Shown in pieces: positions 26,481 to 38,974 of a DNA stretch of 64,000 bases; within the stretch, counting starts at the first letter, position 1; each line of letters begins with the position of its first letter. Under the pieces are notes generated by a model that was not told the origin of the DNA, made no database searches, and worked only from the letters and a program-made list of their open reading frames with translations. The DNA is taken from assembly GCA_973895155.1 (NCBI GenBank), contig OZ316899.1, positions 15,624,001-15,688,000 on the forward strand. Reading direction: 5' to 3'. A program made the position numbers and the translations under genes. This DNA is from Marsupella aquatica. Its lineage: Eukaryota; Marchantiophyta.

Positions 26481-29289
26481 GCATGTTGTCCACCGCTGCA
26501 ACAATAGCAATTGCCTCCTCACGCAACTTCCAATCCTTGTGACCAAGGCTGTGAATTGCAATCCGTGCTTCATACATCACAGCAGCATCCAGGCCCTCCA
26601 ATTCATCACTGTGATCAGTGCTTGATCCATCATCACATTTGTGAAGGATCCGGATTTGCTTTGAGGGCGGAGCAAACTCAACTTTACACCTGGGCGAGGC
26701 AGGACCACCGCCGCGCCCGGCCGCAGCTTAGGCTCAGGCTCGGCCTTTGGGTGTCACCTAAGGTCTTTTGGCAGCCTCAGTAGACGGTGAAGCTTCTTTG
26801 TGACAAACCTAAAGTTCCTCCACCCATGTCAATCCACAACTCTCAAATCCTGGCTATTCTGTGCATAGTTATGGCCAGCGGTGGACACCGAGTGGCCTGT
26901 GGATGCATCCAACCCCTCATTAGCCAATGATATCTGGAGCTGGAACCGAATGGGCTTGGAAAAGAACGTTATAATGTGCCAATGAGGCCTAATCCCAAAC
27001 GGGGCCTTAAATCGTTTCAGGAACTCCCTCTCCACACTTGCACTCACATGCCGTGTTGAACGCCTTTTTCCGGTTTCAACAAACCAACAATCCGCGTACA
27101 CCGCTGCTTCCTCTCCACCCCACAATTGACTCGCAACAAACACCTGCACAGGCCTCACCACGCTAAGGAATTGGAGGAAGGCTACCCTCAGACATAGGGG
27201 TAAGAACCAAACGATGTGCTTCGAGCGTCTTTGACCACACGTTTTGTTATATGTTTGGTGTATCACCAAGGTCCCTTCTGCCCATAGGAACGTCCGTTGG
27301 TTGGTTGTGGTGTTGCGGATCAAGAAACTGTTGTACTCCGCTGCCCTAGCTGGCTGACCCGATGTAAAATGCAGCAGCCAAGTGAGTCGATCGTTCAATC
27401 TATTGGCGGTGGCCAGCCATTCGCGCAGGGCCTTCTTGTTCCACATCTGGATGCCGTTCTCGTCGTAGCGATGGAAAAAATGCGATGATCTCATGTCATC
27501 GGAGAACAGGTGCTGGTGAAAATCGTGCATGTGCTTGTGGAATGGGTTTCTTTCTTGGGTGAGGAACGAGTATCCGTTCCTATCTTTGTTGAGCTTGTCC
27601 ACAATTACGCTGCCCCCGGGTACCAACAGTCGCTCCAACCAATTCCGTGTCCAGACCCAGAAGAAACTTGTTCCCGCATGAGGACGGTGCATTCACTAAT
27701 CATTGCCATCACCATTTCTCTATAGCCGTCCAGTGTGATGGGATAACCGCTCACTTTGCATTCGGTGTAACCGGGCTTGGACGCAACGAGATTCGGCCTT
27801 TTAGGCTTTTCTCCGACGAGGGAGCAGATAAGGGTCTGCCAAGAAGAAATATAGCCGAATGATGTCTCTATTAGCCTGGGTTTATCTTCCACGTACGCGA
27901 GAATTGTTCTTGCATCTTCGACAACCAGGTCATCGGCTGCTGCTCGATTCCAAAGAGTGCAACATAACTCCATTTTGATCGCCGCTCGGCACCAGAATTT
28001 CATCATTGACAGCATTGGGGTGACAAATGTGGATTCCTTCCATGCATAACCACTGGAGAGCGCGCACGCTTTGAGCGAGGACAGGATCAAAAACTGCAAA
28101 AAACAATTGTCCATCAATTTCCGGGCTACCACCTTCGTCGGATGTGGGGGATCCACAAACCGAGCAACAGGTTGTGTAGGATAGTGTAGTCAAAGTGGTC
28201 CGGGTCTATGGGACCCTCTGGAAGGGACTCCAACTGGATCTTTAGGGCTTGGAGAAGGACCTTCAAGCGGTTGGGAGCCTTCACAACAAGGACCACATGG
28301 GAGCTTGGAGGATCACATGCAGAGAGAATTAAAGCGAACAGGAAATTTGTCATGACCGAGCAATACTTCTCTATCATGGACTCCTTGAGGAACTCGGTGA
28401 ATCCCTGTGGGGAGTCAGGGCTCACAACCAATGTCCTCACTCTAAAATCCGCCTCGACCAAGACTTTTTGCACCAGCGTGGCATACAAGAGCACAACATC
28501 CGGGACCCGTGCATATCGGGAACCTTCCCGGTGAGCCAAACGCATCAGACCACTGATATCGTTGTATGTTGAATTCTCTGGTATGAGTCCTGCCGCAACA
28601 TTCACCCATCCAGTGGCTCACAGCCACGCGGATAGCTCTCGAGGGGGAGGATCGTTCTGTGCAGGGAGCATCAGCTCCATCTCAAGAATTGCCTTGGACA
28701 GCGTGGACTTCAGGCTTTGCTTGCTACCTCAGGCTCGGTCGGCTGGACATCGGACTGCAAAGTACTTCTTCCCGACACCTTGAACAAGACATTGAACACT
28801 ACTACTATGACACATGGTCATGTCGGTAGCTTTGGGATGCACTCGTATCGGGTGATTACGCATAGTCTTCTTACTTGCGCTGTGGTAGGTAGTGCAAAAG
28901 GGGCACGAGTAGCCTCTGCGGACAACGATATGGGAGACTAGGGAGACTAATCCTCGAATGCAATGATCCCATATTGCATTGGGGGGTTAATTGCATCCTT
29001 GCGATGGCCTGTGACAGCTGTTGCTCATCTTGTTGGCCCCATAAGCTTCATCCCCCATTTCTACGGAGGGGCGCAAAATCCTTCCAGACATGCTTGCGAA
29101 CCGTCCTCACGCTAGAACCGTCCAAGATCACATTGCAGGTAACGCACAAGAGCAATGCCATGCCCTTGTACTTCACCATAGACAAATCTGCTCGACTTAA
29201 CACCTCTGGGGTGTCCACAAATTCCGAGATTGTCGCCACCCGGGGACTTTCATTACTGGGAACCGAATCACCCGAATTGCCTACTGGGA

Positions 29290-29548
29290 CCAATGCACGA
29301 CTATGGGTTGTACCTTGGATGTGTTCTCTGGCATAATGGTTCCGCAAGCGGTCCGGTCGATGGAAGCGAGACAAGCAAGAATGGTGAGGGCACGGCCAGT
29401 CACGAGCTACGGATATGCGGACTGAAGATCTCGTGCCATCGGCCTTGACGACACTGCAAATTGGCTGATGAACTACTCTCCTATGAGCAGCTCTTTGAGA
29501 AATAGTAACAAACTCAAACCCAGGACACCCATCGCACAGGAAAGTCAT
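29290..29548 (-). other. C2H2 zinc-finger segment of the RecQ-like pseudogene
   Basis: Two C2H2 units can be read: FLCDGC followed by HRRVVH, and WPCPHHSC followed by HYAREH. They sit at the N-terminus and would be expected to bind DNA. Confidence 0.7.
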
Positions 29549-29676
29549 CGTAATGTCTGCGAGAGAATGAACGGGCTAGGTATAGGGTGGCCAAAAATAT
29601 CAATCAGCTCCAATTGAGCATGATAATGTCGCACCCATGACCACTTTTTCTTGGATGAGACTGAGGAGGGCGCCAA

Positions 29677-29842
29677 CTTGTCATCTGAGAGCAATGGCAG
29701 ACACAACCATTCCCTTTACACCCCGACTAGCTTGTCATCCGAGAGCTATGGCAGACCAACCATAATTCCCTTCATACCTCCGACTAGCTTGTCATTCGGG
29801 AGCTATGGCAGACTCAACCATTCCCTCAGTCTATACCAAACC
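29677..29842. repeat. tandem repeat, three units of 54-57 bases
   Basis: Three diverged head-to-tail units begin at 29677, 29731 and 29788. Each starts CTTGTCAT and contains GAGAGC or GGGAGC, ATGGCAGAC and CAACCAT. They lie just upstream of the RecQ-like gene start (minus strand), so they could belong to its promoter region. Confidence 0.85.
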
Positions 29843-32800
29843 CTTATTTTGTTGGTCATCTCTGCTCCCCCCCCAAATCCTCTACATCCTTTCACTTATA
29901 CCCTCACGGTGTACAGGCTTTACTAACTGAATACAATAGGCCCGCCAGGTACAGTAGCTTTTGATCGGCCCTCATTGGTTTATTTTAGTTACATGTCCTC
30001 GCCCATGGTTGATGGGGGGCGGGGTCGGTCTGTCTCGTGCCAAGATTTCACCACAAAATACAATAATATGGAGCCTGATGAGACCCTGCCAGGCCAAGTG
30101 AGACTCCCCAATCCCCACAACCGCGCCACGGACCTGGTAATGGGAAATGCAGCTTGAGCCAGACATTACATAACTGTGCCTGTCAGCTGGCGGCTTAGGA
30201 CTAATCAATGCAACCTAGCATTAATTACCCTTCTCAGATTCATTCGCTTGCCCTTATTTGGAAAGACGGTCCATCGCCCCTATTCAATGGGCCGACCAAA
30301 AGGATAAAGGAGTGTCATTATTATAATTAATAATAATAAGGACCCTAAACCGGCCCCCACCCAGCCAACCTTGTTAGTGGATCATGATACAACATTATTG
30401 TATCGCTACCGTAGGGCAATATTGTGAACAACAACATTGTTGTTGCAAGAATTTCCTTTGCAAACCTCTCAAATACCAGGCCCGTGACCGAAGCGGTCGG
30501 TCACAAAGGCTGAACCATTTTACACGGCCTCTACAGTAGTAGATGTGTTAAAGTAAACTGTTGAAATATTCTACGCTCGATTTCGCGGATGAAAGTCATC
30601 TTTCAGATATGGCTGATGACATTTTTCAAGTATTCATGAAAAACCAGGAGTTTATAGGATCTCATCACGGATAACATTCTCGAAGGTATTATGTACTCAA
30701 ACTACCGTTGCCTCTGCAAAAACTAAACCTGGTTGGGGGGACAGAGTATAGGGTATTTTTGTGAGGAAAGTATGCGGAGAAAAGAGCTTGGAATCATTTT
30801 TGGGCCATTCGTCTGTCAGAATGCCTGCCTTGCATCTGCCCAAAATTCTGGACATTTTGGGAAAATCTGAATATCTAAATTATCATTCAAATATACATGT
30901 TAAGAGTCGCCTGCAAATAAATTAAAAATAAAAATAAAAACACCCTCGTATTGCGCGACCATACATGGACCACCGTTGTGCGTGCCCATGCACAAACCTT
31001 TTCCCTCCCCAATAGCAACACTTTCACAATAATAACCTCGGAGGCCTCACGCCAAGGGGGTCTCATATCACAAAGTTTTTGGGGAATAACACATTAGACA
31101 TGAGTAAAAGTTTTAATCACTGATTTTTTAAACACAAATTCTTTTGACTGTTTAGAATCTTCTTATAATTTGCAAAAATTGATTAAAACAGCCCTAATGT
31201 TCTTCCACAAAAATGTATTAGTCTTTCACAAAATCCAATACAAAAAACCTGCATTATGGGTCGGAAGCAAATAAGTGAGGACCAGCGGACAACAACAACG
31301 ATGACCAAACTGATAAACACAATTTTACAGCACTAGCAACCCAACCAAAATGAGGAGAGATTTGCAACCATGAAGAATGACAAACAATCCGACCCGTGCA
31401 TTTTAATGTAGTGCACTCTCATGGTTGTTTTCCAAAAAATTTGTGCCAACAAAAGACTGTGAAGCAAAACATGGAAGGGGTCAAAGAGACTGGAAAAAAA
31501 AGAGGGGCGATGATCAAGGAGAAAGTGGGAGGCACATGGATGGGAAGACACGGCCTTCGAAGCTCTATGGATGAGAAAAGGGGATGACAACTTTTGAATT
31601 CAGAACTTAGAGCACGGTCAAGCATTTTTTACTTTCATTCGTACTTTATTCAAAAGTTGAAATTTGAAAGTCTTAGAGCTCATAGAATAAACATGGTGAC
31701 CATATACTGTGGCAAAATCTTAGTACCAATGGAGCATGGGGTCAAGAATAAAAAAATAGGCAAAGATAGCCAACATTTGATTCAAATCAATGTGGCATGG
31801 AAGAACTAGAAAAAAAGCTAACCCTAATAACTCTTTCCATGATATGTGAAGGGTTGTGAAATGAATGTCGTTTTGCATACAAATGGACTTCCTTATTGCT
31901 AGTTGTATTGAGATACATGTGTTGAGGAACCAGGGTACAACGCACAATCTATCTTGACTTGAAAGATGTTTGGTTCACCCAGTTCAGGGTGCGTCCTTGA
32001 CCAAAATGCTAGGGAAAATTGACTATACATAATTATGAACACCATACATTGGCCATAGCTTGGCAAATCACATGCTGGGTCCATGACACTATACTCTTCT
32101 CTCACTCCACTCTCCAACGCTTGAACATTGATATCTAGTGTCAGCACAATGAAGTGTTCCTCCTAGGTATAGGCCCTCTCCACTATTCTAACCTCAGCAG
32201 CACTAATTCATGGTAAAGTACGTTGTGTTTGGAGGGCTTAACCTAGTTAACCACTTGCTTGTCTTCAGTTAAGTATCAACAAGTTGTTAACCCTTGCTAC
32301 TCTCAACAATGTTGTTATGGATGGGGCACTTGTAAGGGAAACCTACATCCTCATTCTCCCTCCCCCATCATCCCTTACCACATGAAATTAGTTTGTGGAC
32401 TCCTTGGCTACATTTTTTAGGGCTTGTTTGAGTAAAAATAATCTATGTAATGCTAGCTTTAACTCAAGTTGCGAGAGCCTATTATGGTCCAAAATGTTAT
32501 GGTATCACAGATTATTATGATGAGATAGTTTTACAAATCTTAATGAAAGTATAGGAGAAATTACCTCATGCATACAAATCTGATTTTATAATGTTCTTCA
32601 TAATGACCAGGAAAATAAGGGCCTTTAGCTTGGGTTTTGAGAGGCTAATATGGTCCATAATGTTCTGCTAGCTAGCAGACATTAAAACACTTCAGCTCTA
32701 TGAGATATTTTCACTATTATTACATTAAAACACTTAAGAGATATTTTCACTAAGTTTAGAACATTAATTCATGAACCCAAGGCACAGTTTTGTTTATGTT

Positions 32801-34800
32801 AGTTGATTTTGGCATTGGATGGCACTATATTCAACCAATAAATTGCCCTGGGCACTCAATTTGAGTTGAGAAGACACAATTGAGAAATCTGCTTTTCTCA
32901 ACAAGGAACCCTAAGCTTTCTAGTAGCTGAGTCCTCTTTGTAGAATATTTGTCACCTGATTTGTCAATGTACTTTCAAATAACTGGAAATTCTAGAGATG
33001 TCACTGAAGTCTGACTTTGGCAAGTTTTGAATTAATAAGAGGTTAATAGCCTCATGACCTTGACGCAACTATTCACCAAATGGAGAAGGGTAGCGCTTAA
33101 GCTTTCAGAAGAGAGAGATAGAAGTCTGATTAGGAAGGGATGTTGGTAGTCATGTTGTGTTCGACAAATATGATTGATAGATTTTCACAGCTTGCATTGT
33201 TTAGATTAGATTTTCTCAAGAAATCATTGTGGACCCATTCAGCCATGGCCTGAGCAGTTTGACATTTTTTCAACTGTCACAAGAATGCTTTGCTTTCCAG
33301 GCCAAAGTCGACAACATGGTTATCACAAGCAGATGTCAAAATCAGACTTTTTTGCTACATGCAACCAACCAAATTCTCAAGCTAAGAGAGTTAATAGTCA
33401 AACCTCGGCAAATACATTTGAAACCAGTTCAATGTCTGATCAAATGAATTGTATCAATTCACCGAGTTCAAGTTCCGACCATAGTTTGCCTAAATTGCAA
33501 AAGGTTGAAAATCTTACTCCATGTGCCAATTACCCTTTAACAAGGGAGTTATCAAGTTAGTTATTAGTCATTGTTTATTACATGATTTAATTTTTAAAAT
33601 TGGATATGTAACTAAAATGGTTACATAGTGACAGTTTTACCCGTCTTGCTTTTGCATTTATAAATTTTTACATCCCTTTTTTACTCTAAAATTTCTAAAC
33701 CCTAAACCCCAAACCCCAAAATTCACAGCCAAGTTGATGCAAACATGAATGAAAACTGCAAATTTGATTCACAAAATGGACAAGTCTTGTTTGTTGTAAT
33801 TGTTGTTGACGTGGCACGCTCTGGTGCCAGCAATTTTGGAAGGGACCTCTAATGGGGTCCGTAACAACTTTCCTTTTTGGAAGAGTCCAAATTGACAAAA
33901 AAATGATTGGAAATTTAAAGCTCAATAATGTTACTAACAACTCACAACTAGACCCACATACTGGTTTAATTTATTAACAATTATTCTTCCACTACTTTTG
34001 TATTCCTCCCCTCTTTTTAGCCCCTTCAAAAGAGTCGTCCCTCTTCCAGGTGACCCATTTCACCCAAAGGAAAAAGAAATAAAAAAGAATTAAATTAAAA
34101 TAACTGATAAAACAAAGACATGGAACGCTCCCACACAAAAAAGGTCCCTTAAAAAGAGTCACCCCTCTTATGAAGCCCCTTGGAAACAGTGTCACAGGTG
34201 ACCCATTTCACCCATGGGAAAAAAGAAAAGAAAAAAAGAGAAAGAAGAAAGAAGGAAAAACAAACACATTGAAAGTAAGTTGGAGAGAATAAAGATAGAG
34301 GGAGCCATTGATGATAGTATACTGTGTAGTTCTATGCCTAACAAGAACTAACGAGTGTTTGTAGATGGTACCTTGTATTTTTCAAGTAGTATACGCAGAA
34401 TAGTGTGCGAGGAACGTATACGCAGACAAAAAGAAGAAGTTTAGAGTCCTTTTTCGGCCCCCACCACAAAGCTGAACTTAAAGTTCTACAGGAGTTCAGC
34501 CAACGGTCAATAATCACTCCTCCACTTACAAATATTCTCCTCCGGCCCCAACTCTGGGATCCCTCGCGATTCAATGGGCTGGCGCCTGTACTGCATAGGG
34601 TTCATAAACAATGTACTGCGCTAGTCGGCACCCACAGACTCACCATAACCAGTGGAATAGTAGATGCATGATTCGGTGATTGTACACCTACCGTCGAGGA
34701 GAACAACAACTTATTGTGAACCTTTCAAGACCCACTCTGAAATATATGAATAGATGAATGTACAACACAATAATCCCGTAATTTTCTCTCTACAGGACTA
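29843..34800. other. long AT-rich intergenic region
   Basis: I find no gene I can support in nearly 5 kb. A diverged duplication occurs at about 32465-32520 and 32640-32690 (GAGAGCCTATTATGGTCC / GAGAGGCTAATATGGTCC), and another at 32690-32760 (ATTAAAACACTT, GAGATATTTTCACTA twice). A telomere-like tract is at about 33697. A pair of related segments at 34015-34060 and 34150-34215 shares GGTGACCCATTTCACCCA. Confidence 0.45.
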
Positions 34801-34809
34801 GAATTATTG

Positions 34810-36180
34810 GAGGTATATGCTCAATCAATTCCCTTTGGACTGTTTCCTGCTTAATTGACCCCCTATGTTCAAACCTGCCCCAATCAACCCCCTTTGATAT
34901 GTTTATGGTTCATGACATGCCGTGTGTTGCAATTGCAGTCTACCTGAACCTGTCCGTGGGTGCAAGCGACTTGACCAAACCGTCAAATGCTTCATTTAGG
35001 GTCGGTCGTGCCTTGACGGTGACGATCAAGGATTTCAGAAATGATGTGAAGACAATACATGTTATGTCTTCAGGTGTTTCATTATTGAATTAGCCTCATA
35101 TAACTTGGTCCAAATGTTCATTGTTTCAAATTCTGTCATGATGACTTATGTTGGTCATGAGGTTTGGGGGAATCTATTGTATTGAGGGTTATTGGGAAGC
35201 TCAGTCTCTTTTTGTTAGAGTTTGAATGCAATCTAGATGACATTGTAGTGGTGTGAGGTACACTTAGGACTATCAATGTTGGAGATTTTGATGTCATTGT
35301 GCATCTCTGGCATAGAGGGGATCTATTTGAAGTGGATATTTTTTAATGTGACATTTTATCACTACAAGATAGAGCGTGCCCAAAAGCAAGACTCAATTGC
35401 ACGTGGGTTTAGGATAACTGATGGGAAAGCCTATAAGAAAGTTTGTAAGAATTTGATGTTGTCATCAATTGTTGTTGATATGTTTATTCTAGTGAATACA
35501 ATACACTTTGTTGAGAGCACATAATGCATAGTGTCTTAGTTCAATTGCTCGTAATGGAAGCAAAAGGCAACTCAAATTCAAACACTAAACCCTAAACACT
35601 TCGAGGATTTTGGAGAATTTTATAGGTGTTTGGATTCTTGGCTATCAAAATGGTCTTGCGGCATAAAGATTGGAAACATTTTGAAATAATTTCTGAATGC
35701 AAGTGTGCCGATTTAGAAAATTAATCGGTGTCAAAGAGATCCAACAGGGCATTTTCTGTGAGTGAGATCCAAACTTAGATTTGTCTCTAGTGGAATGCAC
35801 TCATAAAGATTCTCAACAAAGCAACTATATAGGAACATTATGGAGATAGCAGCCCAGTTTTATTACCTCTAAACTTCAAACAAATGGAGACCCCTAAATG
35901 TTTGAAGACCATACTAGTTTTGTCTTCAAACACAAAAGTATCCACGACTGCGTCCGGTATCATTCGATCTTATCATGCGTGGATTGTGTGGGCCCACTCC
36001 TATCTCGACATAATTGCAGCATACCACGGACAAGACCACGGGCTCATATAATACAAAATTAGAGTTTACCGTGATAAAGTCTCCCTATACTGCTCTTCCC
36101 AAGAATTATATGTAAGAAATTGTCAGAGGGGGTCGATTGGGGCAGATCTGAACATAGGGGGTTGATTAAGCATATACCTC
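34810..36180. mobile_element. non-autonomous Mutator-like element (MITE-like)
   Basis: The ends are inverted repeats: GAGGTATATGCT at 34810 and the matching AGCATATACCTC ending at 36180. Homology continues inward through AATCAA, CCCCCTATGTTCA and TGCCCCAATC. On the left it is offset by an extra internal segment of about 30 bases. Flanking 9-mers GAATTATTG (34801-34809) and AAATTATTG (36181-36189) match at 8 of 9 positions, the target-duplication length typical of Mutator-like elements. The 1.37-kb interior holds no transposase. A telomere-like motif occurs at about 35586. Confidence 0.75.
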
Positions 36181-36189
36181 AAATTATTG

Positions 36190-36809
36190 ATGTTAGGTTT
36201 GTCACATATCCACTAAATTTTGAATGACAAGAATCTTACCCAGGGAGGATTCATGATGATGGATCGATATTGTCAATCGTGGTAAATAGAAAAACCTTCA
36301 TGGCGGCCGCCGCCGCCACTGAGGATGTATTCACTTTCTAGTCACTTGTAGTGTGAGTCATCAAATGACCGCACTCCTCCGGCCCCACTCCTACACAATA
36401 ATACATACTCCCAAAGTTTGACAGAACTACGAGGAATATATTTTGAGAGTACACTTTTGTGAATTATGAACTGCCGTTTCCCGCCCTAAACCATAAACTC
36501 GCATCCAAGCCGCCCAAAAATTATCCCGACTCCATGCGCCAGTTCGAGTCTGCCTGTCCTGCAAAATCGAAGACTGAGGATTCTCATCCTTCAAACGAAC
36601 CGATCAAGCCCCCGTGCGTGACTTTTGCAATCCCTCCATTTTCTCAGGCAGGGAGGACCAAACCCAATCACAACCGAAGCGAGGATTGTCAGCAAGTCTT
36701 TCCGTGATCCCTGCCTTGCTAGCTGATCGTCTTAGTGTTCCTTAGTACTCATAGTGTTCCTTAGTACTCTTAGTGTTCCTTGACACTCTGGTCACTTGAT
36801 AGGCAGGAT
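36190..36809. promoter_or_regulatory. upstream region of the mobile-domain/MYB gene
   Basis: About 600 bases between the MITE and the first ATG of the gene. A GGCGGCCGCCGCCGCC tract sits at about 36302. A short direct repeat (TTAGTGTTCC TTAGTACTC) occurs three times at 36731-36779, immediately upstream of the likely start. One telomere-like motif is at 36484. Confidence 0.35.
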
Positions 36810-37986
36810 ATGGTTCTCAAGAAGGTGACCTTCGGAAAACAGCATGAGATGTCTCAAAAATTGAAGGTGGGGGGGAGGGGGCCATCCTTCAATTGGGACT
36901 TACAGGATTGGGTGCACAAGATCCGCGAGCCGCAACACGCGGAATATCTCCAACAGACCGGACTTGCCGACTTTGTGGTGGAGGTTTGCTGGGATATGAA
37001 AAGTTATCCAGACTCGGATATGATACAATTCATACAGAACTATGACCACAAAAAATCAAAGACCTCTGTCAGAGGTCACCCAATCGATTTGAGCATGGAA
37101 AATATTCGGAAGACTTTCCGACTGGAGGGGGGGCCGCCGTTAGACGCTAAAGTGACTAATTACACTCCCACGACGTTCAAGGCTAGAAGGGCCACAAATG
37201 GTTCTTACAAGTTGACAAATTGCGAGCACACTGTCGTCCGAGAAAGGTTGGCATTCCAATTCACAGCTATTCATATTCGGCCAGCAAAGGGCGAGGCGTA
37301 TTCTTGCCACATAAAGCAGGTGGAACAGTTGGCCAGACATGATTGGGGCGAAAATTTTGGCGGCAAGCTCTGTGAATCACTTGGCTTAGCTCATAAGAAA
37401 TTTGTGGACGATAAGATGTTGTCCTACACTTGCCATTTCTCGCTGCATCTTCAAGTCATGCTAAGTGGGCACACCCCTTGCGTCATGTCTTTGTCATCCC
37501 CGGCTCGAGATGCTTCATGTGATGATGAAAGGGTACAGATCACCCTAAACCCCGATAGATCCGGCTGTGAAGGAGTTGGAGCAAGACATAACGGAAGAGG
37601 CGGCCACTGTGAATGATGCAGGTCTGGACTGGGAGCTGGGTGTTGTGCAAGGTGGGGATGCAGGTGAACGGTGCCAGTCTCCATAGTACTTGATTGGTTT
37701 TTTGGTGGTGACCCCGCACGCAATCCGGAGTCAAACACCGCCAGACGCTGGCAGCGACGGTGGTGGAGTGGAAGATGATGTGAACAATGCGATCCTCCCC
37801 CGGATTTCCACACCTGTTGTTGCTTTACCCAGAGCGGACACATGTTGTCCATGCTCACTCCTCGTAGGAGCCTTGGAAAAAGAGAACCTGCTACGGGCGG
37901 ACGAGAATAATAGGATGGCAATGAGTTTCAACCACAAGTTTGATCTCCTTGAGAGCCAACTCCATCAAGTCAAACTTCTTCTAGAG
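36810..37986 (+). pseudogene. 5' part of mobile-domain-like / telobox-MYB gene
   Basis: The start chosen is the ATG at 36810. The first 240 or so residues form a globular domain (FNWDLQDWVHKIREPQHAEY, FIQNYDHKKSKT, RGHPIDLSMENIRKTFRLEG). Its layout parallels families A and B and loosely the plant mobile domain. At about 37540, exactly where an ACCCTAAACCCC telomere-like motif sits, the frame shifts. The new frame runs on (KELEQDITEEAA, LDWELGVVQGGDAG) through an in-frame TAG at 37684 to a coiled-coil segment (HKFDLLESQLHQVKLLLE) ending at a GTAAAG donor after 37986. The phase fits the acceptor before 38223, which ties this piece to the MYB exons. With a frameshift and a stop it is probably inactive; an unrecognised intron around 37540 is the alternative. 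Confidence 0.6.
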
Positions 37987-38222
37987 GTAAAGTAACAATA
38001 GGATCTTACTAGCCATATCATTATTTCCTGTTCATCTGTCCGGACCATCGAGTACGCGTTAGTACGTACTATCCAAAATGGTCAATTAACTCCTAGTACT
38101 TAAACTACTACAAAATCACCAGTGAAAGGACCCTAAATGTTTCCCTTGTCGTACACTCTATTTTTCATTCTTCAATTCACAATCGCCCTAGCCAGAATGA
38201 TGAAATATATTGGTTGGCATAG

Positions 38223-38614
38223 GTGTGTGGTGACGGGAGACAAGTGTTCCATTCTGTACTAGAACCAAATTGTTTCAATTGTGACATGCAGGCCAGAACT
38301 CCTCCCACCACCTCGCACAACAGCGGAGGTGAAGAAGACATGAAACCTGATGTGCGCATCATGTCCGCCCTAAATTTGCAGAGAAAATGGATTTTTGATG
38401 CATCCGCCCCGAGCAGTCCACCTCCAGCTTCCACACAGGACACCCAAAAACACAAGTCCGTTCGACTTGCCAAACCTGAAACAGCCACAATGCAGCCAGC
38501 CCAATTTGTTGACCTAGCCGGCAAATCAAACTGCAACACGACGAAACATGAACGCAGACAAAATAGAAGGTGGACCGAGGAAGAGGAACAATGCCTCAGA
38601 AGTGGACTAAACAG
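38223..38614 (+). CDS. internal exon, linker and first MYB helix
   Basis: Bounded by a CATAG acceptor (ends 38222) and an ACAG/GTGAGT donor (after 38614). It starts in phase 0 and ends in phase 2. It encodes a low-complexity Ser/Pro/Thr linker, then a basic patch and the first half of a MYB/SANT domain (NRRWTEEEEQCLRSGL). It joins in frame to the exon at 38793. Confidence 0.8.
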
Positions 38615-38792
38615 GTGAGTATGGAGACATCCTGCACCGATGCTCCGCGTTCCACTCATATTGTTTGTGCTTTTCATCACACAATGAGTGACAAATTATT
38701 CGTGTATTCTTGCGGCCAAGATGTACGACCTACTATGGGCTAATCATGTGTTTGTCAAGGAACATTCATTCTCATTGAATTTCTAACAACAG

Positions 38793-38859
38793 GTTTGGGA
38801 AAGGCAAGTGGAATATCATCAGTAAAGCAAGCTTGGATATTTTGAAAGGTCGAACAGAG
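38793..38859 (+). CDS. exon encoding MYB helix 2
   Basis: Preceded by an AACAACAG acceptor and followed by a GTAAGC donor. It is 67 nt long and encodes FGKGKWNIISKAS to GRTE, the tryptophan-containing second helix. Read with the neighbouring exons it builds a complete MYB/SANT fold. The donor at 38860 opens the intron that now contains the 13.4-kb transposon. Confidence 0.85.
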
Positions 38860-38934
38860 GTAAGCTTTGGTCATATTAATTTGCAATACCACGTTTCAAT
38901 CCACGGAATGCAACGACGACCCATCAATTTACTC

Positions 38935-38938
38935 TTGT
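38935..38938. other. candidate target-site duplication, left (TTGT)
   Basis: TTGT abuts the left TIR and is matched by TTGT at 52349-52352. Four bases is short, so chance agreement cannot be excluded. A 2-bp AT duplication is the alternative. Confidence 0.55.
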
Positions 38939-38974
38939 ATCAGCCTATTCATTAAAAGTGTATTATTATTTGAT

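Larger units (their letters stand above)
24740..29548 (-). pseudogene. decayed C2H2 zinc-finger plus RecQ-type helicase (telomere-linked-helicase-like)
   Basis: A roughly 4.8-kb minus-strand gene, now in several frames. It starts at an ATG at 29548. The N-terminus has two C2H2 fingers (29548-29300). A long middle region with LTWLLHFTSGQPARAAEYNS follows at 28605-26829. The helicase core then shows LPAGSEKS (Walker A position, near 26430), IIIDEVHTVL (motif II), GLTASLPP (motif III), SLVYTMTKNEA (motif IV region) and DYHQESGRCGPDGRPG (motif VI). A Cys/His-rich tail (CLLCWEDSHSPANHA) lies near 25110-25170, and a weak C-terminal extension reaches about 24770. From family knowledge, zinc finger, GQPARGxE-type middle and RecQ core in this order resemble RecQ helicases near fungal chromosome ends. 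Walker A is altered (AGSEKS for TGxGKS) and frames shift near 25500, 25720, 27690, 28130 and 28610-29050. The gene is broken unless some breaks are introns. Confidence 0.7.

Noticed and set aside
38939-38940. Two-base AT target duplication instead of TTGT
   Set aside because: Not excluded, but AT is self-complementary and extends the TIR equally well, so the 26-bp TIR plus TTGT reading was preferred.
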